From Chlorokybus atmophyticus (lineage: Eukaryota > Streptophyta > Chlorokybophyceae > Chlorokybales > Chlorokybaceae), in assembly GCA_009103225.1 (NCBI GenBank), contig RHPI01000772.1, positions 635,457 through 699,456 of the forward strand: a stretch of 64,000 nucleotides of DNA, in the 5' to 3' direction. The notes beneath the pieces are model-generated. The model was given only the letters and a program-made list of their open reading frames with translations, did not search any database and was not told where the DNA came from. Each line of letters opens with the position of its first letter. The first letter of the stretch is position 1. The position numbers and the translations under genes are program-made. Of the stretch, positions 54,601 through 64,000 are shown piece after piece.

Positions 54601-57600
54601 GCAAGAATTATGGCTGTACAGGTGATGCCTTACATTGGTGCATGCAAGACAAGCACAAATGTTGCAGTTGCTTCTTTTTTGTTTCATGTATGTGAGCCTT
54701 GGTAGTGCAGTGTGATTATTGAGTATATTGTTGTTGGCAGGCAACCAAGAAGGTGATGCGTCGCATTGCCAAGGAGAACATTAAGCAGATGGGCAGGCAG
54801 CTAGCAAAGGCCACGCATGCGAACCCCGTTGTCACCATGGGCGCCATCGTGAGCCAGATAGAGGCCTACAATACAATGATAGGACCCGTCGTAGATTCCT
54901 TCAAGTTCTTGACCAACATGACGTATGATGTTCTGGCATATGTCATCGTGGAGAGGCTAGCGTTGGGTGGCCGGGACAAGCTTAAGTCCGATGGCACCAA
55001 CATTGCCGGCTGGCTGCAATCGTTAGCGTCATTCACCGGCCACCTGTAAGCTTTTTCACACCAACTTGCAGCAAGTATCATATCCAATGCCTGTCCAATG
55101 TGTATAACAATATCGCATGTTACAGGTGTCGAAAGACTGCTCATGTGGATTTGGCGGGACTATTGCAGTACATCGTCAATCAACTCAAGGACGATGAAAC
55201 ATTGGATCTGTTGGTGCTCAAGGAGCTGATAGCACGCATGGCGGTGATTGAGACCGTGGAAGATCTCAACGATGAGCAGTTAGAGGCTCTTGCTGGAGGT
55301 GATGCTTTGCGCGGGGAGGCCACCAGCCTAGGCATGAGCAGACCTGGAAAGGTATGCTCATGACAGTCATAGGTCTTGACACTATCAGTCAGTCGCGTGA
55401 TGTGGTCGTTTGTTGTTGCCACCAACAAGCATTGCGCAATGCAGGTGATGAAGCGCTTGCGGGATGCATTGCAACCCGCCACGGGCGAACAGCTAGCAGT
55501 GCCGCTGCTCTTACTCATTGCGCAAGAGCGCAATGTTATCATGTACAAGAGCCAGCTTCCACATCTCAAGTTGATCGTGGAACTTTACGATAAGTGCCAG
55601 GTTGGACTATCAGAAGCTCAGTTTGCACCAATGGTCAAATGTATAGTTGATTTGGGGGGAACGTGTCAAAAGTTTCTAGAGTATCAACAGCATGTGTTAA
55701 CTGGGTTTGATACTTGCATGTCTCAACTGCCGTAGCTGACTATGTGTTGACTCGCTTGCAGGATACTTTGCTGCAATACGTGGAGTTCTTGCAAGCAGCA
55801 CTGACGCCAGCCGCGTCGTACCTGTCCATCCTCCCGCCATTGCTGTCCTTGTTTACGGACTTCTACTTGCCTGCGGAAGTTGCCTTCTTTATCTACAGGC
55901 CTCTGCTGGGCAAACTTGTGACGCAAGGACCTACTACTGAAGCAATGGAAGTCGATGATTCCAATCAGGCCAATGGTGCGTGAATAAAACTTTGATGCCA
56001 GCCATGTCATGCCCCAGACCTAAATGATGAATTGTAGGGTCTCAGTATGCACACCGGTACCTGCGCAAAACAACAGTTCTTACATGCAGGCAAGGTGGAT
56101 GCAAAGCCGCAGTTTACGTACTCCGACTACCTCTCTGTGTGTAGACAAGTGCTGCCTCCAGAGGCCACGCAGCTGAACGAGCTCCTGTATGCTACTTTCT
56201 GGGGGCTGTCTCTGTACGACATATATTGCCCGACAGATAGGTAAGATGCTGCATAACATATGGCCTTCTTTTTCTTGTCATCATTGCCAATGCTTGTTGC
56301 ACCTCAGGTATACGTCAGAGATTGAGCGACAGAAGGTCTTGCTGAAGCAGCTGGAGGATAGTAGGGACACTTTGCCTGAGGCTATCACTCGCCGCAAGAA
56401 GGAGAAGACTCGCATTCAGGAGGTAGTACTGCTGCCCAGTGCCAGATGTCATCTTCAAATTACAAACATTGGTTGAGCGTATTTACTCGCCATTGTATCA
56501 ACCCCGTTTGTTGCAGACACTAGATCACCTTGTGCAAGAGAAGGAGTCACAGCAGAAGCATGTGCAAGCTGTGTTCAGCAGGCTGACAGCTGACAAGGAT
56601 GACATCCTTCCAGCCAGCGTGGACCGCAAAGAAGTCATTCAGCAGCTGCTACAGACGTGCATCTTCCCACGGTTAGGAAGTCTTCTAGCAGAGCTTGCTC
56701 TGGGACATACCAGACTTGCCTTATAACAAGCTTGTGCCATGCAGATTGATGTTCAGCAGCACAGACGCAGTGTACAGTGCCAAGTTTGCGCATCAGCTGC
56801 ACCGGATGGGCACGCCTGGTTTCCAAAGCTTGCACTACTTTGACCACGCCATCAAGCTCTCAACACAGGTCAAGGAGTGTCATTCGGCTCCATCTGTTTG
56901 CTCACTTCACTGTAATGTGTCATTCTGCTGGCGGTCTGGTGCGTCAGCCGCTGTTTGGCCACAGTCTGGCGTGGTTCGCAGTGACTGACTTATTTACTTG
57001 TTGTTCTGTTGCAGATTGTGGTGTGTTGTACTGAAAGTGAAGCAGGCAGACTTGGCAAGTACTTGCAAGAGACTTTGCAGTTGCTATCGCACTGGCAGAA
57101 AAGCAAGGCTGTTTATGAAGCCGAATGCGAGAGCCTTCCAGGCTTTGCCAAGAACCCACACGAGGATTCCGGGCGTGCATCATACGAAGACTTCTTGAAG
57201 GCAAGTTGTTCATCAACTCATTGCAGTGCATGGAAAAGGCCGTCATGGTGCATGTGTTTTATTACATAGCTGTGTTGCAGCTTTGTGCAAGCTGGCAGCA
57301 GCGCCTCACCAAGGCTTTCTCCTTCTTTCTTGAGACGAAGGAACATGTGCGCATACGCAACGCTCTGCTGGTGCTCACGCGCATTGTCAAAGTCTTCCCG
57401 GCCACAAAGAAGGCAAGCCGTGCAATAGAGCTTCGCGTCACCAAGTTGAAGAGCGATGAGGAGCGCGAAGACCTCAAGCTCATAGCGACACGCTACCATG
57501 GGCTCCTTGTGCAAAGAAGGGTATGTTACTGAGGGGTAGCAGTAGCCACTACCACACACAGTGACCATGCATTGGTCGGAGTCATGTATGCTGCGCTGCA

Positions 57601-59621
57601 GCTTACATGACTCATGCTGATGTTTTGTTGTTGCAATTCTCCTCGCAGCCTTTGCTTCTGACGGATGAGCAGTTCAATCCGTACGGGCCTAAGCCCGCCA
57701 AGGGTGCGGCTGGCGATGGGCCTGATGCATCAGGCACGCCTGCAGACATTGGGGATATAGAAGCTGGAGAGATCACAGACGGGCTGTCTGGGGACAAAGC
57801 AGCAGCAGCCGAACGTGCGCATACTCCCTCAAGCCAACATGAGAAGACTCCGCCAGCGCGCGCACCTTCACCAACAACCGCACCCGCACGGCCAGTGAGC
57901 TCGCCCAGCGCAGCGTCTCAAATACGCTCCGCACTTAAGGTTGGATGATGCATATTGTCCTTCGCATCTTCCTATTGCCAGCCAGTGACCATCGCTTGTG
58001 TAACAATATTTTGTGAACAGCCTCAATGTTTGCTGTTGGTCTACATTTGTTTTGAATAAGTGTACTCACCCTTTGCTTCTGGCTCAGGCTGCTGTCGCAG
58101 CAGCAGTATCAAGGCCAGAGGGAGCCGTGTCCGAGGCAAGAGCCTCTAAGCCTGTCTCTTCTTCCGCCAACGGTCACAGACCTACAACAGAATCAGCAAA
58201 GCCTGAAGGCAGGTCTGAAGGACAAGCTGCAGGAGCAAGCAGGCCTCCCAGGCATGCTGCGGAAGACAGCAGCAGCGCCAAAGCGCGAGAAGAGCCATCA
58301 TCATCGGTGAGAGAGCGCGGCAGTAGGGAGCCGCAGCACCGCGAGGAGGGAGAGCTTCAACATGAAGGAGGAGGAGGAGGAGGTTCCAGAGGGGCTGGAG
58401 GAGAGAGGGAGCCTATGCGGAGGCAGCAGCATCCGTCCTCTGAGCAACCGCGCAGCAGGGGCACTAGTCCGGGAAGTGCGGCCTTTGATTCACCACAGAG
58501 GCGGACTATAAATACTACTTCTCAGGCTTCTCAGCCGGCGTCAATCCTACCCGGGCCGCCGCCCGGCCTCGGCCCTGGCAAGGTCAAATCGCGCTCGCCG
58601 GACACGATCTCGCCGGACGAGGAGCGGATGCGGCGCAAGCGGGTACGGGATGCTGCAGAGGAGCAAGCAGACCGCAAGTTGAAGGTGAGACACAATTGGC
58701 TTTGCTGTGGCTTAAACCTGCTGATTGTTATACGTGCGTGCGTGCGTGTGCATGCGCAAGAACGGGGCATTTGTGACAAGTGCTCACTGCTGGCTTGCTT
58801 AGGTGGACAAGCTGGACCGCAAGACGGAAAGGCGCGAGGAGAGGAGCTCTTCACGTGAGCCGGTCCTGCCGCCTTTGCCGCCGCCACGCGTGGAAGCTTA
58901 CGAGCGTGAAAGCGCCAGGGATCGAGTGTCTCTCCGCGAGCGCGACCGCGATGCTGAGCGCGAACAGGAAGCCAGTCATGGTCGCCGCCAGACGAGCTAC
59001 GAGGTATTGAACACTGGAAGCATGATTTGTTCACACTGGAATATTGTCGCAATCTGTAATGCAGACTTGTTGCAGGATGCTTGTTATGCTTTGGAGGTGG
59101 CTTGTTGTTAGCTAATTGTGCATGTTTGGCATACACGCGCACATGTACGGCATGAACAGGCTTGGTCTGCACATGCGTGTGTACACGCATGTTGCATGCC
59201 AAACATGCAGTAGGGTTCTCGAGCAACATGCGCACACATGAAGTTGCTGCATGCACACCAATCACGTGTTGCTCTTGCGCAGGGGCCGCCTCGACCGGAG
59301 GCCAAGCCTGAGTTGGTTCGCTGGCGCAGGAAGGAGCCGGAGAGCAGCGGTGGCGGCAGCCGACAGCAGCACATGGACGTGGTGTCGCGCGCCGACCGCG
59401 AGGACGAGTATGACAAGGAGCTCAAGCGTCGCAAGGTTGGCGGTATGTCAGGGAGCGGCAGCGTGAAGTCGATGGGTGGGTCCGACAGAGACATGGAGCG
59501 AGGATCGAGCATGCTGCCACCTCCGCCACCGCCCGCTTCGCGATTGGAGTCCAGAGAAGACGATCGGAAGCGCGTCAAGCGACACGAGAAGGACCGCAGA
59601 GACTACAGGCGGGAGTACTAG
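51630..59621 (+). CDS. THO2: THO complex subunit 2
   Basis: The 22 exons are 51630-51797, 52284-52409, 52520-52567, 52694-52753, 52839-52895, 53014-53073, 53159-54046, 54406-54621, 54741-55045, 55126-55351, 55445-55600, 55762-55975, 56090-56240, 56308-56422, 56517-56671, 56745-56868, 57015-57200, 57281-57520, 57649-57939, 58088-58684, 58803-59003 and 59283-59621. Phases close, for about 1640 residues. Family landmarks are LYTQTKFNLLREESEGFAKL, ALDILLDSYELHLQ, WEVVKLLPYQSRYRLYAEWK, TMIGPVVDSFKFLTNMTYDV, YATFWGLSLYDIYCP and FPRLMFSSTDAVYSAKFAHQ. The scaffold subunit of TREX couples transcription to mRNA export in the nucleus. The last ~400 residues are Ser/Arg/Glu-rich and disordered. The N gap at 54152 lies in an intron whose flanking exons agree in phase, so no exon need be missing. 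One intron (57201) begins GC. Confidence 0.97.
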
Positions 59622-60283
59622 ACCAGGCGTGCATTGTTGGCAACCCTGACGACCACGGAGCTGCTTTACGCCGGGTGCATTGCGACATGTGACACGAACG
59701 CTGTCAATGTTTGGTTCACTTGATGTGTTGCGGTCCAGAATTTGTTATTGAGTAAGGTTATTGATTGGGCTGCCCACACGCAGCCCATCAGGGTCACTGT
59801 GCGGGCACAGCCGCCCTGTATGGGCAGAAAGCACTGACGCTCATTATGCCTGTAAGTTGGGTCACCATGCACATAGATTTGTGTGGAGTAATGAAACACT
59901 GAATGGCCAAGGCATGGCCGTGAAAGGTTTCAGTCGCACCACAACGTCAGGAAGATGGCATATGCACTTTCAATGCGCTTGGCTTAGCAGCCTGTTTCTA
60001 TGCGTCAGTGTGACGGTCCGCACGAGGACCATCTATACTTGACATGCTTGCCTCCATTGTGTACAAAAGAATGTTGCGGGTATTGCATATCCAACAACCA
60101 TATGGTCAGAATGCTTGCATGATTAACTGTGTGATACTGTGCTTCAGACGTCTGCAAGCATGCTTCTAACAAGCTGGACATTGCGCATCCATGCAATGTG
60201 TGCAAGTCTTTCCCAACAGATGCAATGGGCAGCGCACAACAGCACAAAGTGAACTCAACCGTTTACTATGCACAAGCACGGTG
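59622..60283. other. Spacer between convergent THO2 and TraB genes
   Basis: Holds the two 3' UTRs. No gene seen. Confidence 0.6.
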
Positions 60284-62552
60284 TCATGTCCTGTGCTTGC
60301 AGTACCGCAAGCACAGCGCCCACACAGCGGCCGATGTGACCGCCACGGTGGTAACCCGCCACAGAAGCACGCGCACTCGCTTCGGCACCAGCGCCCTCTC
60401 GCTCTCCGACGGCATGACCACAAGCTCCTGAACCTGTTCAAGTCAACCCGTGCATTGAGCTTAAGAACGCGCAAGACTGGCAGACCGAGCCGCAGCACAT
60501 GCACGAGTGCTTGCGCGAGGCACACGTGTTGGGGCCACACACAGCCACGCATGCACGCAAGCACACACACACCTCTATCTCGCGGTCCCAGTTGGCTTTG
60601 ATCCCCTGCACATGGCCGGCGCCCACCACCGCCACGACAGAGCCAGCCTTGGCCGCCACTGCCCTAAGAGTGTGCGCCATGTACCTATGCACAGGCACAT
60701 ACAACAGTGATATGAGACGTCATGTACCATACGCGCAGGCACGCATGCACGGCAGGTACAATGTGGTGCATACATGTCGCGTTCGGTCAGCAGGGTGGTG
60801 ACCAGCGTTGGGTAGCGCTGGCCGAGCTCCTTTATGCACTCTGTCAACACGTCCGTCTCCTTTGCCTCTTCCAACTGTCATAAAACCAATAATTAGACAG
60901 CTGTACTAGTGCACAGCTCACTAATAACAGTTCACTATGCTGCAGTCTTCCGCTCAACGCTGACAATTGTATGCAAGTGTACTCAAGCTTTACAGCTTTA
61001 GTACACTCGCTTTTGCACTAAACATGTCCATACCATGACTGTTTGATTCAAGACTGTGCCAATATGCTACTGTGTTGTGATCACAAGAGCGGTTAATACA
61101 CACGTGTGTGCAGGCGCATGCACGCAATCACACATGCCGTGCTCACCAGCTTTTTCAGCTCGTCAGAGTCGGGCAGAAACAGACCCTCGAATAGGATGTT
61201 GTACACGAGCGTTATGCGCTGCCACCTCGTGAGCGACGCCCACGCCCTCGCCACGGTGATCTGAGTATAGTGGGTAGTTGTGGTGACACACACGGGCGCA
61301 CATAGGCGCACTGAAACACACAAGCACACGCACATACAACGACAAAGACATTTCACAAACGTCAACATGCGCACACGCAGACGCTCGCAAGCATACGTGT
61401 ATGCTCACGCGCACGCATGCACGCTGCGTACTTGCACGGCTCGGTCCCCAAGCACGAACGCCCCCACGCGCGCCATCTGCGCTTCCTCCAGAGCCACGCG
61501 GAACTCCTCGCCGGGCCGCACTTCCAGACTTGAAGCAACCTGTGGAACGGAGGGCAAGTTATTATCGGTGCTTGCGCGCGTACGTGTACCACGTGCATGT
61601 ATGTGCACACATAAGCACGTACATGCATATCTACACACACACATGTACATGCATTCGCACATGCATAAGTGCATGTGGACACATGTGTGTAGACGTGTAT
61701 GCATGTGCATGGCCGGGCATGCACATGCATGTATGCGGTAACAACGCCCCTGCCCCGGCTTATTCTGGTTGCAAAGCAGTGTGCCTTGCAAGTTGAGGGC
61801 ATGCATACACGCAACTTGAAGGAGACACATGCACATGCACATGTAGCACATGTGCTTCTACAGTTGAATGCGTGTGCGTGCTTGCGTGCCTCTCCCTTTC
61901 TCACCTTCTCCAGGAACCAGCCGTACATAAGCTCGAACATGTTGGCTTGGCCTTGCCGCCATTGCGCAACAAGCTCACTAAACGTTGGTATCTGATGTAA
62001 AGAGACGAGTGCAATGAGTGCGTAATCAACTGTCACACGTACACACAACACGAGCAAGCATCCACCAACCCATCAGTAAGCTATCCTGGCTTCGTTGTGC
62101 GCACGACAACATGAAAACAATTCCCAACCTTGGAGTCGGTCTTCTTCAACAAGCCGGTCCGAGCATTGCACAACTCCACGAAAACAGCCTGCACAGAAAC
62201 AGAAACAGACAGAAGCAACATGATCAGGTCAAGTTGCACAACAAGGCCAACACAAACCAGCATCCACACCGCACCATCAGCTCACTTTGGGTTGTACAGC
62301 TCGTATGAGTCTTCGTACGTCCTCGCAGCTCTTCGCCGACACGTGCGCCGTGCCAAGCAGGAACACGCCCTCCTTCTCCTTCTCCTCCTTCCCATCATCA
62401 TCATCATCATCATCGTCCGCGCGGCTACGAGTGCGAAGAGGCGAAGGCAGACGCGTGACGATGGCGGCGAGATCAGGAGGGAGAGTGGTCGTGGTGGTGG
62501 GTTCAGGCTGTTGTTGCTGTTCTGGGGTGCATGCGGCGTCGCTGTCGGGCAT
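60284..62552 (-). CDS. TraB-domain membrane protein
   Basis: Eight exons, 62552-62286, 62188-62129, 61991-61905, 61539-61432, 61260-61147, 60874-60774, 60684-60573 and 60433-60284, close in phase for 332 residues. After an acidic Gln/Thr-rich start (DDDDDDDD run) comes GVFLLGTAHVSAKSCEDV, the first conserved GTxH motif of the TraB/PrgY/GumN fold. Then follow VFVELCNART, VRPGEEFRVALEEAQ, VLGDRAVQITVARAW and, near the end, LLTERDMYMAHTL and VVAVVGAGHVQGI, the second GxxH motif. One C-terminal membrane segment (TVAVTSAAVWALCLRY) ends in a short basic tail. Eukaryotic members sit in mitochondrial outer or ER membranes; plant TRB proteins act in ER-mitochondria contact and mitophagy, and bacterial members resemble metalloproteases. 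The conserved Glu and His residues are present. Precise activity is not settled by sequence. Confidence 0.93.
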
Positions 62553-64000
62553 TGTGTTGTGGTTGCTGCTGCTGCTATGCTATTGCTCGTTGTTGTGTCG
62601 TCTCTCTCGTTGTGTTTTGTTCCGTTCGGTGGCAGCACTGCACTCAGACAAAGGGTAAGCAAAACACGAAGCAAACAACAGGAAGAAAGGAAACAAAGCT
62701 GGTCTGGCTGGCTACGGAGCGTCGTTGCCGAACAGAACGTAAGGCGGGAGAGAAAAGCAAAAGAAAGAAACGCAAGCACAGACATGCAAGCGACTGTCCA
62801 TTGGTTGTTCAATCTGTTTTCACATTCACACGCACAGAAGCACGTGCACGCTCGCAACGCCAACATACTACGAGTCCCCCTCAGGAACATTCGTGAGCTG
62901 CATGCATATACTATCACACCATCACGCGAGTGCGCGCGCACACACACAACCACACAGGCACACCTCTTAGAGCCCGTCCAAAGCAGGCTGACCAGGCTGG
63001 TGCCGCCTTTTGTCCTCCTCCTCCTCCCCCGCTTCGTTATCCTCTATCTATCCGCGCTTGCTTGCTCCCTCCGCCCTCGTCCTCCGCCGCCGCCGCCTCG
63101 GCCTCCGCCTCCGCCAGCACAGCGTGTCTCAGGCGGCATCCACGTGTGCCCAAGGCGCAACGCAGCTTTCTGGCAGCTCAACGAACAGCTCCGGGGGCAG
63201 AGGCGGAGGAGGCGGCGGAGGAGGACGACGAGTTGGATTAGGGGGAGGAGGAGGAGGAGGAGGAGGAGTAGTAGTAGGAGGAGGAGGTGGTGGAGAGGAT
63301 GCTGTGACAGAGAGTTGGACCAGGGGAGAGCGTCATGGACAAGTTGCGGGGGCTGTTTGGTGGTGGCGGCGGCGGCGAGGGGGCGGCGGCGTCCGGCGAT
63401 CTCGGAAAGGCCATGTCCATGGACAGGGTCAAGCTACTATTCAGGTCGCACAGCCATCACCATCACCATCACCATCACCATCACCATCAACATTACCATT
63501 ATGGTCGTAGATCTGTCAATGTTGACAGTATCCACCCTTGGCTGCCTGGTTGAGAATAACAAGCGTGAATGGCAAGCATTGATGGTTGGTCACTGTCACA
63601 TTGTTACGCACATCTGGGACACATTCAGCAGGCCGCTTCAAGATGGTGATAGCCAGCAAGCACAGCAGTAGCGCACATTGATGATTTGCGCAAGTGCTGT
63701 GACAACAACAGCCACCAGCTTTACTGCAACGACTGATACTATCATCATCACTGATAATGCGGAACATCCATTGAAGTTGTGCAATCAAGGACACGAGCAT
63801 TTGCACGCATGCACGCACGCACGCGCATGGACATGTGCAGAACCAGAAGAGTTCACAAACACACCCACAAGCACAATGTCATGCACGGGCATGTGTGTGT
63901 CACACACGCACGCGCACACCACTACTGCATTATTACAGTTGAGTTGCATCAAGCTTGCAAACTTCAAGACTTGTCCATCCAACCCTTTTCATACTCACTC
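62553..64000. other. Low-complexity region, possible first exon of a plus-strand gene
   Basis: The region is rich in GGA, GGC and CATCAC triplets and long open frames here are composition artefacts. One frame worth noting starts at 63335 (MDKLRGLFGGGGGGEG, then AMSMDRVKLLFRS and a His run from CAT/CAC repeats) and stops at 63553. It could be the first exon of a gene running past the window, but no donor-acceptor pair convinces me. Confidence 0.2.

Noticed and set aside
62130-63671. A 513-codon open frame on plus
   Set aside because: It runs antisense to the first TraB exon and through GGA/GGC/CAT repeats. The residues are low-complexity with no domain, so it is a composition artefact.

Overview
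The window is nuclear DNA of an intron-rich eukaryote, most likely a unicellular alga of the green lineage. The evidence is many short GT-AG introns, a PHO1/XPR1-type SPX-EXS transporter, a large REVEILLE/LHY-type single-MYB (SHAQKF) factor, a cinnamoyl-CoA/dihydroflavonol reductase-like SDR, THO2, EMC3 and a TraB-family protein. None of these fixes the phylum, so the lineage is an inference. The sequence is rich in GCATGC/ACGCAC-type simple DNA and microsatellites and has three N gaps (about 5477-5958, 23406-23554, 54152-54316), all in C- or G-rich tracts.

Layout. 1-5.2 kb: two minus-strand genes, an AIG1/FAR-17a-like membrane hydrolase (3' end outside the window) and a WRN-type 3'-5' exonuclease. 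7.1-11.7 kb: a complete 14-exon SPX-EXS gene on plus. 11.7-33.5 kb: a repeat-rich, gene-poor block. It holds AT and GA microsatellites, a 60-bp perfect palindrome, a solo LTR with target-site duplication, two tRNA-like elements, two diverged copies of an unrecognised gene family with AP2-like motifs, and a GC-rich island. 33.6-37.8 kb: the MYB gene. 37.8-42.5 kb: a second solo LTR and nested palindromes. 42.6-44.1 kb: a secreted, probably GPI-anchored spondin-N protein. 45.7-51.3 kb: EMC3 and the SDR reductase on minus. 51.6-59.6 kb: a 22-exon THO2 gene, head to head with the SDR. 60.3-62.6 kb: a TraB-domain membrane protein on minus. 62.6-64 kb: low-complexity DNA.

For the ten main genes I rebuilt exons by hand from reading frame, AG/GT boundaries and phase agreement. 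In each listed model the phases close. The genes are housekeeping or regulatory (phosphate transport, RNA export, ER membrane insertion, DNA end processing, clock-type transcription) and do not form a pathway. The most interesting material is in the accessory block: two independent solo LTRs with perfect 5-bp target-site duplications, the duplicated AP2-like gene family, and several long perfect palindromes.
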